The notes under the pieces were generated by a model that worked only from the letters and a program-made list of their open reading frames with translations, was not told the DNA's origin and ran no database searches. Position numbers and translations under genes: made by a program. From Nitrospirota bacterium (GTDB lineage: Bacteria > Nitrospirota > Nitrospiria > Nitrospirales > Nitrospiraceae), in NCBI GenBank assembly GCA_030682135.1, contig JAUXQT010000027.1, positions 1 through 44,478 on the forward strand: a stretch of 44,478 nucleotides of DNA. Reading direction: 5' to 3'. Positions 20,061 through 27,837 of the stretch are shown in pieces; positions within the stretch are counted from its first letter, which is position 1; each line of letters starts with the position of its first letter.

Positions 20061-20902
20061 GCTCCCCTCCATTCAGCATCATCTAATTCCGCCGGGTCTG
20101 GTACGAGTGAAAAAGCGCGAGATACGAGGATCGGCCCAAAATGCTCCGCCTGGAATATCCTGGCCGTTCGAAGCTTCATGAGCTCCAGCAAAGCCAAAAA
20201 TGTCACGATGATCACGAGCCGATGACAGGACGGCTCGAAGAGATCGACGAAGTTTACCGACTCCTGCCCTTCCAACATTTCCAAGATCGAGTTCATCCGA
20301 TCCCGAACCGTCAAATTATCGGGCAGGATATCCATGAAGGTCTTGCCGGGATTGCGATTTAAAATCCCCTGCAACGCATCCACGAGATCGAACAGGCTGA
20401 CATCGACCATCAGCGACTCATCCGACTCCAATTCGACCGTCGGGCTCTGTTCACGACTGTAGATCTCCCGCCACAACCGCTCGTGTTCGTCCAACTGGTT
20501 GGCGGCCTCTTTGAACTGCTTATACTCGAGCAAGCGCCGCACCAATTCCTCACGGGGATCCGGTCCATCTTCCTCGTCAACCGCCGTCTCATCGGCGGGA
20601 AGCAGCATCTTGGATTTAATCTGAATCAGGGTCGCCGCCATGACCAGAAACTCCCCTGCGACCGTCAAATTGAGGTCTTCCATCGCCTCGATATAGGTAA
20701 GGTATTGCTGGGCAATCAGATGGATGGGAATGTCATAGATATTGATCTCGCTCTTCTTAATCAGATGGAGCAGGAGATCAAGCGGCCCCTCAAAGTTCTC
20801 GATGCGAACCTGATAGGGCAATTCGGTTTGTTCGGTGTCGTCTGAGTGGTTATCCACAAGCGGACTTATACCAGCTTTGGGGGAGGCGGAGCAAGCCTCC
20901 AT
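20057..20902 (-). CDS. scpA: Segregation and condensation protein A
   Basis: 281-residue kleisin bridging SMC heads. Hallmarks are the FEGPLDLLLHLIKKSEINIYD motif region (about residues 38-58), the AGEFLVMAATLIQIKSKMLL stretch, and a C-terminal winged helix ending FLALLELMKL and an AEHFGPI strand. The ATG at 20902 has no obvious ribosome site; a GTG 45 bases in is an alternative and would leave the conserved core intact. It forms the standard scpA-scpB operon. Confidence 0.95.
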   Translation of the reverse strand: MEACSASPKAGISPLVDNHSDDTEQTELPYQVRIENFEGPLDLLLHLIKKSEINIYDIPIHLIAQQYLTYIEAMEDLNLTVAGEFLVMAATLIQIKSKMLLPADETAVDEEDGPDPREELVRRLLEYKQFKEAANQLDEHERLWREIYSREQSPTVELESDESLMVDVSLFDLVDALQGILNRNPGKTFMDILPDNLTVRDRMNSILEMLEGQESVNFVDLFEPSCHRLVIIVTFLALLELMKLRTARIFQAEHFGPILVSRAFSLVPDPAELDDAEWRGA

Positions 20903-20937
20903 CTATTAGTAGTGGTCACAGGGAGAAACTGCCACCT

Positions 20938-21999
20938 TCACCGCGAACGAATGAGATAAGCGATCAGCATGGCACTGAAGATCAGGAGTGAGAGGATAAT
21001 CGCATACTGCACGGTCTGATTTTCGAGCCCCAGGGGGGCCTGTCCGGTCGCCGATCTGGTCGCTCGGGTAAACAGCGGACCCTGCTCGAAAAAGACTTTG
21101 GAAAAGTCCTCCCGCCCTTTAAACTTCGCATCGGAAAAGTCCGCCGTCGATCGAAACGTGGCCCGGCGAAAGTAGGCATCTCCCTCGAACAGGGTAAAGG
21201 TAAAGAACGCCTCCCGATCGAACGTCGCTTCAGAGAAATCTGCCAAGCCCTGGAACCGGCTTCCGGAAAATCCGGTGCCCAACTTGAAATAGGTACGAGA
21301 CAGATTGGCATCCTTCTCGAAGACCACTTCCAGGAACTCCACCAATCCATTAAATCCCGATTGCTGGAATGTCACAGGCCCCTGGAACACAGATCGATGG
21401 AATCGCGTATGGGGACCAAAGGCCGTCTTCTCCGCAAAGAGGTCGCGCAGAAATCGGCCCTGCACAAAATAGCTCTCTTGCAAGAACACCGCACCTGACA
21501 AGATCACAGGCTGCACGAACAAAGACTGCGAGAGATCCACGATCTGCTCGAACCTGGTCCCGCTGAACGTCACAGGCCCCTTCACCACCAGCAGCCCTTG
21601 CCTCGATTGGTGCCTGATCGCTCCGCGCACCACCGAATTGACGATCGTCATGGAACCGGCGATCACACGGATCTCCCGCCCCTGTAGTTCCTTCGTCCCC
21701 TCAAGCTCGGACGGCAACGGACCGACGGGCAAGGCATCCAGCGACAGGTCGCCGCGAACCACCACCCCTGAGAGATCGAGGTCCTTCCCCTCCTTAAGCG
21801 CCTGGAGCAACTGCGCCGCATCCACCGCGCGCGCCTCTCGCTCCTGTTCCGTGCAGCCCGCGCCCAGGTGAAGCATGAACGCCGCGCCTGGCCCTGCAGC
21901 AGACTGCTCCACCGAACAGGTTGACGCCACAGCGCCGACCGGCAAGCCAAGAAGCGCCATCCCGCTCGCGATGATCCATAGAGATACCCGATTCATCAT
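20938..21999 (-). CDS. Exported pentapeptide-type protein with C-terminal membrane anchor
   Basis: 353 residues from the Met at 21999, chosen because MNRVSLWIIASGMALLGLPV followed by GAVAS is a good signal peptide; the frame extends to 22149 without one. After a Cys-containing mature start, residues about 140-310 are dense in A/S-x-F repeats (ADFSEATFDREAFFTFTLF, FSDAKFKGREDF), as in pentapeptide_4-type right-handed beta-helices. A transmembrane segment (YAIILSLLIFSAMLIAYLI) lies near the C-terminus, leaving the helix in the periplasm. It is divergent from the Lon-like peptidase gene. The function is unknown. Confidence 0.75.
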   Translation of the reverse strand: MMNRVSLWIIASGMALLGLPVGAVASTCSVEQSAAGPGAAFMLHLGAGCTEQEREARAVDAAQLLQALKEGKDLDLSGVVVRGDLSLDALPVGPLPSELEGTKELQGREIRVIAGSMTIVNSVVRGAIRHQSRQGLLVVKGPVTFSGTRFEQIVDLSQSLFVQPVILSGAVFLQESYFVQGRFLRDLFAEKTAFGPHTRFHRSVFQGPVTFQQSGFNGLVEFLEVVFEKDANLSRTYFKLGTGFSGSRFQGLADFSEATFDREAFFTFTLFEGDAYFRRATFRSTADFSDAKFKGREDFSKVFFEQGPLFTRATRSATGQAPLGLENQTVQYAIILSLLIFSAMLIAYLIRSR

Positions 22000-22190
22000 G
22001 CAGGCCCTTATACGGAATGCCACGGCCCAACGCAAGACAAGAACCGCGGAATGGCTGTACGGCCCAACAGAAATTGCTACACTTTCGAGAGAGCATAGCG
22101 CTGAACGAAGACCACGGAACGCTGAAGGGACAATCGCGCCTCTCATCATCGCTCAACGCTCAGCGTTTCATCCCACGAAGGAGCCCCGCG

Positions 22191-22835
22191 ATGCCACGTC
22201 ATCTTGCTGTCGTTTGCACCCTAGTCCTCACCCTTCTCTGTGGAGCCCCTGCCTCAGTCCACGCGGATACGATCATCGAACTCCCGGTCCTGGCCGCGAT
22301 TCAGCAAAATAATCTCGGTGTGTTTGAAGTCCTCATGATGTGGTGGGATAAAAAATCCGACCCGAATCCCATTCGACTACAATGGCTCCTTGCCGGCGTA
22401 CGGCTGGGCGATGCCCATTTAGGCGCCATGGCTCAGGCCTTTAGCTATGCCGTCGAACGAACGCCCTCGGTCCAGCATAGTGGAACCGTCTCTGTGCAAG
22501 GGGTCGCCTATCGGCCCACCGGCAGCGACGGACCGAGCGCCGGCGCAGCGATGGCAGTTGGATTCATTGCCCTATTCAAGGGCGACCGCATTCAGCGGGG
22601 CATAGCCTTGACCGGAACCATTGAGCCGGGAGGACAGGTCGGCCCGGTAGGCAGTATCCCGGATAAGATTCGAGCGGCTGCACGAGAAGGGTTTCGCACC
22701 GTGCTTGTTCCGCGCGGGCAGATGTATGACGCGAGATGGAACCTAAACGAATTGGGACTTCAGCTCAATGTGACGGTGAAAGAAGTCGACACGATCGATG
22801 AGGCGTATCAGCTCATGACAGGCCAGCGGATCTAA
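22191..22835 (+). CDS. Secreted stand-alone Lon-type (S16) peptidase domain
   Basis: 214 residues with a signal peptide (1 to about 25, ending VHA-D). The rest matches the Lon proteolytic domain. The catalytic Ser116 lies in GSDGPSAGAAMA and Lys159 in VGSIPDKIRAAAREG. The Ser-Lys spacing of 43 equals that in E. coli Lon (679/722). GIALTGTIEPGGQVGPVGS matches the Lon TGEI..G.V.PIGG strand. There is no AAA+ ATPase module, so it would act ATP-independently in the periplasm, like other Lon-domain-only or YlbL-type proteins, but without a PDZ domain. Start at 22191 with AAGGAG; the frame upstream to 22017 is not needed. Confidence 0.85.
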   Translation: MPRHLAVVCTLVLTLLCGAPASVHADTIIELPVLAAIQQNNLGVFEVLMMWWDKKSDPNPIRLQWLLAGVRLGDAHLGAMAQAFSYAVERTPSVQHSGTVSVQGVAYRPTGSDGPSAGAAMAVGFIALFKGDRIQRGIALTGTIEPGGQVGPVGSIPDKIRAAAREGFRTVLVPRGQMYDARWNLNELGLQLNVTVKEVDTIDEAYQLMTGQRI

Positions 22836-22837
22836 AT

Positions 22838-22960
22838 CAGGATGCTGAAAAAGGCCGTCAGCTTCGTTCTCGCATCGTTCAGACCCTCAATGTACCCTAC
22901 GGGTACACCTCGGATCTTCACTCGCTGCGGCCTTGCTGAACGGCCTTTTTGAGCATCCCG
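22838..22960. repeat. Palindromic intergenic element, CAGGATGCT family (copy 2)
   Basis: The left end CAGGATGCTGAAAAAGGCCG pairs with the right end CGGCCTTTTTGAGCATCCCG. The middle contains GTACCCTACGGGTAC, a perfect small palindrome. It sits between two convergent genes, touching the TAG stop at 22961 and only 3 bases after the S16 peptidase stop, a good place for a bidirectional terminator. Confidence 0.82.
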
Positions 22961-23416
22961 CTACGCCGCCGCTCCCGTGGCGACTTGCATAATTGCGTCA
23001 TACTCCGCTTGGGTCAGTCGATGCATACCCAGCGTCAATCGCCGAGACAGTTCGGCCTGATCGGCAATCTGCAACACGTTCAGCAAGAGCGGTTGACTCA
23101 CGGCGGATGGGCAGGCCAACCGGCGTACGCCGTCGATCCGCACAAAGCCAAATCTGGCCTCCGTTCTCAACTCATCGCTGAGAAACGCGTCCAGCGCAGA
23201 GAAATCCAACACGGGAGAGAGGATCTGAAACTCGGCACAAAGCCCGACCTTCAGCACATACACCAGCCCACGAGACTCTGTATCGAGGTAGGTCTGGAGA
23301 TTCGTCCGGATCAGCCCGGTGCAGAGGCCCCAGAGGCCATGCCCGAGTTGCAGCTCGGCACTTTCCTCCGAGGTGCGCTCTCGCAACGCCCCGGCTACGA
23401 ACAAAAAATGACTCAT
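22961..23416 (-). CDS. Hypothetical protein
   Basis: 151 residues from an ATG at 23416; an upstream TTG at 23422 is also possible. There is no signal peptide or membrane segment. Recognisable only as a mixed alpha/beta protein (GLVYVLKVGLCAEFQIL, RFGFVRIDGVRRLACPS), with no family or motif I can name. The TAG stop directly abuts the repeat element at 22838-22960. It follows the H1-like gene on the same strand after 127 bases. Confidence 0.55.
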   Translation of the reverse strand: MSHFLFVAGALRERTSEESAELQLGHGLWGLCTGLIRTNLQTYLDTESRGLVYVLKVGLCAEFQILSPVLDFSALDAFLSDELRTEARFGFVRIDGVRRLACPSAVSQPLLLNVLQIADQAELSRRLTLGMHRLTQAEYDAIMQVATGAAA

Positions 23417-23543
23417 AGGCAATTCATTGCGGGCATTCAGCAGGAAGATCGAACACGGGCAGAACGGATGCCAGGAAACCGGGACAGAGTCCCAGCCTCA
23501 TCTCGCCGGACGACTCGGCGAGACCCGGCATCCCATGCGAGTG

Positions 23544-24020
23544 TCAATGCGTGTGGTAATCGTCTGAGTCCTCGAGCAGGCTCTCTGGTTTTTCGAGGAA
23601 ATCCGAGTCTTCATCTTCCCCATCCAGCGTGAGTTCTTCTTCCACGTCTTCATCGGCCTCGTCGGCGTCATCGGCCAAATCGACATCGTCATCGAGCAAT
23701 TCATCCTCAAGATCGGCGTCTTTCGGCATCGGAGATGCCGTCGGGCGCGAGGATACGGGCCTCTGAACCTCGTCCTCATCCATGAACGACTGCACGGGCT
23801 TCTTGACGGGGGCTGGAGACACGGACTTGGACGACGAGGCTGATACTGTTTTTGCTGCCGGCTTTTTCAGCGCTGGCTTGGGGGCAGCCTTCTTGGCAGT
23901 TTTCATCGTGACTTTCTTCGCAGCAGATTTCTTCACGGCCTTCTTGACTGCGGGTTTTGCTTTGGCTTTGGCCGTTGCCTTCGCAGGTGCTTTCTTCGCC
24001 GGCTGTTTCTTCTTCACCAT
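23544..24020 (-). CDS. Histone-H1-like basic protein with acidic tail
   Basis: 158 residues. The N-terminal ~65 residues are almost wholly Lys/Ala/Pro (KKAPAKATAKAKAKPAVKKA), the composition of bacterial H1-like DNA-binding proteins such as AlgP/HctB types. After a Ser/Pro linker the last ~65 residues are extremely acidic (DLEDELLDDDVDLADDADEA). The charge split suggests self-neutralisation or RNA-polymerase-delta-like behaviour. GGAGA lies upstream of the ATG. Low-complexity coding makes homology assignment unreliable. Confidence 0.75.
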   Translation of the reverse strand: MVKKKQPAKKAPAKATAKAKAKPAVKKAVKKSAAKKVTMKTAKKAAPKPALKKPAAKTVSASSSKSVSPAPVKKPVQSFMDEDEVQRPVSSRPTASPMPKDADLEDELLDDDVDLADDADEADEDVEEELTLDGEDEDSDFLEKPESLLEDSDDYHTH

Positions 24021-24277
24021 CGAAATTCTCCTCTCTCATCCAGTGGATGTGTGACGCGGTCTCCATCTAGCATGAACTTATGGGGTCTTGCAACTCACAC
24101 CCCCCATCGCCTCTGAAAGGAGGCCACAAACCCGTTCCTGCAACCAATCCGCCCCCCGACGGCTCGCCCCCATACGCGCCCATCGCTGGCATGGTAAAAT
24201 AGGCAGCAGAAGAGAGCCGAATCCTTCTCTATCCAAACGGCTCTATGGTATAGAAAGAAAACTGTCTGGGAGCCCCC

Positions 24278-24655
24278 ATGAACCCTCGCCTCCTCATAGC
24301 CCTGCTTCTCATCCTGGGATTGTTCTCGGCCTGGCCGACGGCCGCGACGCCCCCCTACACCGCTATCATTATCGAGAGTGGCTCCCCCTACTTTGTGCCG
24401 AAGTCCGTTACCGTCTCGACGGGATCTCCCATCCAGTGGGAAAACCCCACCGCAACGGAACATACCGTCACCCATACTGGATGCCTGGAGGACGGCGATC
24501 ACTGCGCCTTCGACTCCGGCCTCATGCTTCCGAACGGCACCTTTACACTCCCCGGACTCGCTCCAGGCCGTTACCCCTACCTCTGTCGCATTCATCCCAT
24601 CATGCGCGGAGTCATCACCGTCACCGACGGCCCCCAGCTCCCCTCCCAGCTCTAG
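24278..24655 (+). CDS. Exported single-domain cupredoxin (type 1 copper protein)
   Basis: 125 residues with a signal peptide (1 to about 23). Plastocyanin-like fold with the copper ligands visible: His62 in ATEHTV, then Cys103, His106 and Met109 in YLCRIHPIM (C-x2-H-x2-M). It is probably a periplasmic electron carrier or copper chaperone. The GCLEDGDHCAFDSG stretch has two extra Cys that could form a disulfide. GGGAG lies 5-9 bases before the ATG. It is monocistronic between two repeat-rich gaps. Confidence 0.88.
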   Translation: MNPRLLIALLLILGLFSAWPTAATPPYTAIIIESGSPYFVPKSVTVSTGSPIQWENPTATEHTVTHTGCLEDGDHCAFDSGLMLPNGTFTLPGLAPGRYPYLCRIHPIMRGVITVTDGPQLPSQL

Positions 24656-24678
24656 GGCTTACCCGAAGAAATGAGCAT

Positions 24679-24786
24679 ATGGCGTATGGCTGATGGCTGG
24701 AACCCAAAGCCAGAACTGCCAAACCCAATGATCGACTGACTCTCACGACAGATCATGTTTATTCCGAGCCATCAGCTATACGCCAT
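24679..24786. repeat. Word-repeat hairpin after the cupredoxin gene
   Basis: ATGGCGTATGGCTGATGGCT (24679-24698) pairs with AGCCATCAGCTATACGCCAT (24767-24786) at 19 of 20 positions around a 68-base loop. The same words occur at 14061-14147. It begins 23 bases after the cupredoxin stop. The remaining sequence to 24960 holds no gene. Confidence 0.75.
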
Positions 24787-24960
24787 TCGCTATCAGCTCC
24801 CCCGCCAAAGGTGCTTCACGTCCCTTTGGGCCTTGCGAGAATCCTGGCCCCTCGTGTAGGCTGCGGCGCTCAAACAGGTTGCCCAATAGGCTGCAGAAAA
24901 CTCGGTAAAAGAAACAAATACAGCTCAAATGTTTCGCATGCATAGAAACTCCAATCGCTT

Positions 24961-25084
24961 CAGGATGCTCAAAAAGGCCGTCCAGCAAGGCCGCAGCGAG
25001 CGAAGAGGCGAGGCGTCCCCTTGTGGTACGTTGAGCCTTTTCGTGAAGCGAGAACGCCGCTGGCGGTCTTTTTCAGCATCCTGC
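24961..25084. repeat. Palindromic intergenic element, CAGGATGCT family (copy 3)
   Basis: The left end CAGGATGCTCAAAAAGGCCG and right end GGTCTTTTTCAGCATCCTGC are complementary. The element ends 5 bases before the ATG at 25090, so it replaces the usual ribosome-binding region of the next gene. Confidence 0.82.
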
Positions 25085-25089
25085 TAAAC

Positions 25090-26580
25090 ATGAAACCAGC
25101 TGTCGCCGCCCATCAACCGCTCAGCCTCACCGGAGAGACACTCAGTCTCCTGGCCTGGCACATCCCCGATCTCATCGCCTATCAACACCGTGAAGACGAA
25201 TGGTGGTTCGCGCCCCTCGATGACAACCTGCCGATCGTGCGTCTGAATCGCACCGGCCTGGAGATGCTCCAGGCGATGAATGGGCACACGTCCGTTGGCG
25301 CGCTGGCAGAAAAGTACGGGACGAAGGTCTGCGGACCGGACGGACAGCCGGGACAATGGCATTTGGAACATTGGTCCCTGCCCACCTACTCGCTCTGCTA
25401 CTTCGGCACAGAGCCCCCTGGCGGCCACCGCCACAAGGCCAAGTGGGACCTGCTCCTCCAAGAAATCAGGGAAGGCTGGTCAGGACAGGAAGGGTTCGAG
25501 GGAGAAGAGCACCTTGAAGATTTTCATCACCATGAACTCTCCGACAGTGGCGAAGACGATGGCCACTTCGACCTGATCGAAACCACCGTGTCGCACCTCT
25601 TCCGGGAGCCGAACGAGACACTCAACGGCTTGACCTATGGCCGGCTGCTGATGAAGCAATTGCGGAAGTTGGGATGGTTCAATCCCAAACCCCGCGTCAT
25701 CGTAGAAGTGGGCGGCGGACTCGGGTACCTCGCCCGTGAATTAGGCAAGGAACTGCTGCCATTTGAGAAACAGACCATCCGCTACATCTCCCTCGATATC
25801 ACCCAGCCCTTTCTCAAGCTGCAAGTCACCCGCGCCAAGGCCGGAGGCTGGGGCGGTATCGGCACCCGCGCCAACGGCGAAATGCTGCCCTTCAAAGACA
25901 ACTCCGTCGACCTCGTCATCGACAACGAGAACATGGCCGACATGACGCCGGTGAAGCTGACCAGGAAAGAACTCCAAGAGGGAATGGGCGACACGCCGCA
26001 GCACCAGGAAGCATTGGATTGGATCAGGCGTACGAGGCTTCCGCTGGGCCAGGACCTTCCTGAAGATGTGATCTTCAACCTCGGCCCCTTTCGATTCGTG
26101 GCGGAGCTCTGGCGCGTCTTGAAGCCAGGCGGCAGAGCCTTTCTCACGGAGTTCGGGATCGAAGAAGGCTGGCCGGCGCCGGTCAAGCTGCCGGGCCACA
26201 CGGAATACGAAGTCCAATACAGCCACTTGAGACAGGCCGTGCGCTGGCTCGGCTTCCAGGAACGCTATCTCTCCCTGCCGCAGTTCCTCGCCATGAAGCC
26301 GGATACCAAAGTCCTTTGCACCGGCGCAGCCTATACCATTCAGCGGTTCTGCCAGGCCATGAGCAAACCCTTCCCCGTGCGTGCCTATACGGAGAAGGAA
26401 CTACAACAGGCCCTGGGCGACATGCTCCCCAAACTCCACGGTTGCCACTACCACGACGTGGTCGATCCCGCCTGGTTCGGCCTCCTCGACTTCAAAGTCT
26501 TGTTATTGGAAAAGCCTGGCGGAGCCCCGAAAGCCAGTTTCTCCGAGAACCAAGGCTATCGGTGGTATTCGCAGAAGTAG
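25090..26580 (+). CDS. PqqD-like domain fused to SAM-dependent methyltransferase
   Basis: 496 residues. Residues about 26-77 (IPDLIAYQHREDEWWFAPLD ... PIVRLNRTGLEMLQAMNGHT, then SVGALAEKYG) have the strand/strand/helix pattern of PqqD-type peptide-recognition domains. Residues about 200-400 are a class I methyltransferase with motif I VEVGGGLGYL (206-215), an acidic ISLDITQP strand, NSVDLVIDNENMADM and the RVLKPGGRAFLTEFG motif. A His-rich linker lies at 144-160. ATG at 25090 is chosen because the frame to 25021 lies inside the repeat. No ribosome site is visible. The substrate is unknown, and no precursor peptide or radical-SAM gene is nearby. Confidence 0.7.
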   Translation: MKPAVAAHQPLSLTGETLSLLAWHIPDLIAYQHREDEWWFAPLDDNLPIVRLNRTGLEMLQAMNGHTSVGALAEKYGTKVCGPDGQPGQWHLEHWSLPTYSLCYFGTEPPGGHRHKAKWDLLLQEIREGWSGQEGFEGEEHLEDFHHHELSDSGEDDGHFDLIETTVSHLFREPNETLNGLTYGRLLMKQLRKLGWFNPKPRVIVEVGGGLGYLARELGKELLPFEKQTIRYISLDITQPFLKLQVTRAKAGGWGGIGTRANGEMLPFKDNSVDLVIDNENMADMTPVKLTRKELQEGMGDTPQHQEALDWIRRTRLPLGQDLPEDVIFNLGPFRFVAELWRVLKPGGRAFLTEFGIEEGWPAPVKLPGHTEYEVQYSHLRQAVRWLGFQERYLSLPQFLAMKPDTKVLCTGAAYTIQRFCQAMSKPFPVRAYTEKELQQALGDMLPKLHGCHYHDVVDPAWFGLLDFKVLLLEKPGGAPKASFSENQGYRWYSQK

Positions 26581-26591
26581 GGAATCTTGCG

Positions 26592-27008
26592 TTAGATCAA
26601 TCCTGCAATAGCGGCACGAAACGCCCGCAGATCGTCAAGACGTGTCGTGATGACGTCGTACACCTGGCCGTAGTCGATCTTCCAGTACACATGAACCAGC
26701 AGGTTTCTGAAGCGCGCCATCTGTTGCAAGCGGCTCGACAGTTCTGCGGGAATGAGCCCGGCACGCTCAAGCGTGCTGAAACAGCCGGCATATTCCTCCG
26801 GAACCTGATGCAACCTCTTCGCCGACACGTGAAAGCAGAGTGCCAATGCTGCTTCAATGGCAATCAGCAATCGATAGCAGGCCACATCGAGGCCGTCTTG
26901 GCTGGCAAGAAACTGCTCACGGGAGAGGCGGTGAAACTCTTCGAGACGGGCCAAAGACGCGTCGATCTCCGCACAGCGCGCCCGGATGAGATCCGGATTG
27001 AGGCTCAT
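26592..27008 (-). CDS. hepT: HEPN-domain toxin HepT
   Basis: 138-residue all-helical HEPN/DUF86 protein. The R-x4-H motif appears as RNLLVH (Arg101-His106), followed by VYW at 107-109, the usual continuation. HepT toxins cleave RNA or tRNA and are silenced by the partner MntA, which AMPylates the YW-region tyrosine (Tyr108 here). It overlaps the antitoxin gene by 4 bases. All key residues are intact, so the pair may be active. Confidence 0.9.
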   Translation of the reverse strand: MSLNPDLIRARCAEIDASLARLEEFHRLSREQFLASQDGLDVACYRLLIAIEAALALCFHVSAKRLHQVPEEYAGCFSTLERAGLIPAELSSRLQQMARFRNLLVHVYWKIDYGQVYDVITTRLDDLRAFRAAIAGLI

Positions 27009-27424
27009 GCCGCGAAGGCGTCCTTCGTGCCTTGGTGGAGCAAGGGAGCGAGATCGAGATAGCGGCGGGCGACATCTTCCAGCATCGTGGTCAGAAGATC
27101 TTCATCTCGACAGACAAGCAGCCGCCCGCGCAGGACGTGATAGAGAAACGGCAGTGGCGCCTCATTCAACGCACGAACATCCACCGGCAATCCCGCCGCA
27201 GCCGTAAGCCGAGCGGATAGGTCTAACGTAACTGCCGCGCTTCTTTCGGCATCGGATTCACGAAGATACAGACCGACATCGACATCGTGCACGGTTTCAG
27301 AATCGAGCAGTGATCCATGGAGATAGGCGAACGCAACCGCAGGCTCTTTCGCCAGCTCATCCGTGAGATGGCAGACCAGCGCGTCGCGGGCTTCCGGTTG
27401 AATCGTGTAGCGTGTGCGCTTCAT
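27005..27424 (-). CDS. mntA: MntA-type minimal nucleotidyltransferase antitoxin
   Basis: 139 residues. The nucleotidyltransferase signature is YLHGSLLDSETVHDVDVGLY (Gly37-Ser38, Asp47-x-Asp49), a GS-x8-D-x-D variant of the family motif. MntA proteins transfer AMP to HepT and neutralise it. It lies upstream of hepT with a 4-base overlap, the standard order. The third acidic residue of the fold is probably Asp162-equivalent VDVR (around residue 93). Confidence 0.88.
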   Translation of the reverse strand: MKRTRYTIQPEARDALVCHLTDELAKEPAVAFAYLHGSLLDSETVHDVDVGLYLRESDAERSAAVTLDLSARLTAAAGLPVDVRALNEAPLPFLYHVLRGRLLVCRDEDLLTTMLEDVARRYLDLAPLLHQGTKDAFAA

Positions 27425-27526
27425 TCAAAAGACCGTGCTGAGGTGTACTGACGAGACCTAGCGTGCATCTTACACCGCTATCAAAGGGAGAACAAGAAAC
27501 ACGCTCCACCTACCACACGAGCCTCA

Positions 27527-27724
27527 TTACGCTGCGAACTCAACCCGAATGGTACGTCCCAGCCGCACTTCAAGCGTGATGAGCATTGCGAGATTGAACT
27601 TGTCCCATTTGCCACGCACGAGGTCGAACACACGGGATTGTGCGATGCCAAGGCGTTTGGCCGCTGCTGCCTGAGTAAGCTTCTGCTTCTCGATGTAGAG
27701 GCGCAGATTGGCCTGCTGCCGGCT
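27527..27724 (-). pseudogene. HigA-like XRE-family antitoxin, N-terminally truncated
   Basis: An open frame of 65 codons reads QANLRLYIEKQKLTQAAAAK and continues RLGIAQSRVFDLVRGKWDKF, ending VEFAA. This is the helix-turn-helix of HigA-like (COG5606-type) antitoxins. The family's first 30 or so residues are absent: an in-frame TGA at 27725-27727 lies immediately upstream and there is no ATG. The break coincides with a 60-bp palindrome (27710-27769). No HigB toxin is adjacent. It is probably a remnant. Confidence 0.75.
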
Positions 27725-27769
27725 TCAAAGACACCGAGTTAGGTGTATGAATGAAACCGGCAGCAGGCC
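27710..27769. repeat. 60-bp near-perfect palindrome at the antitoxin breakpoint
   Basis: GGCCTGCTGCCGG (27710-27722) and CCGGCAGCAGGCC (27757-27769) are exact complements. Further in, TTCA/TGAA and ACACC/GGTGT also pair, leaving loop GAGTTA. The left arm is part of the antitoxin reading frame, so the right arm looks like an inverted copy of its own coding sequence. Confidence 0.8.
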
Positions 27770-27837
27770 AAACGACACTTCCCCCTCCAAGAAGATCGCC
27801 CCCACCTGGTTCGGTGAAGGAGCAGGCAACCTCCTTC

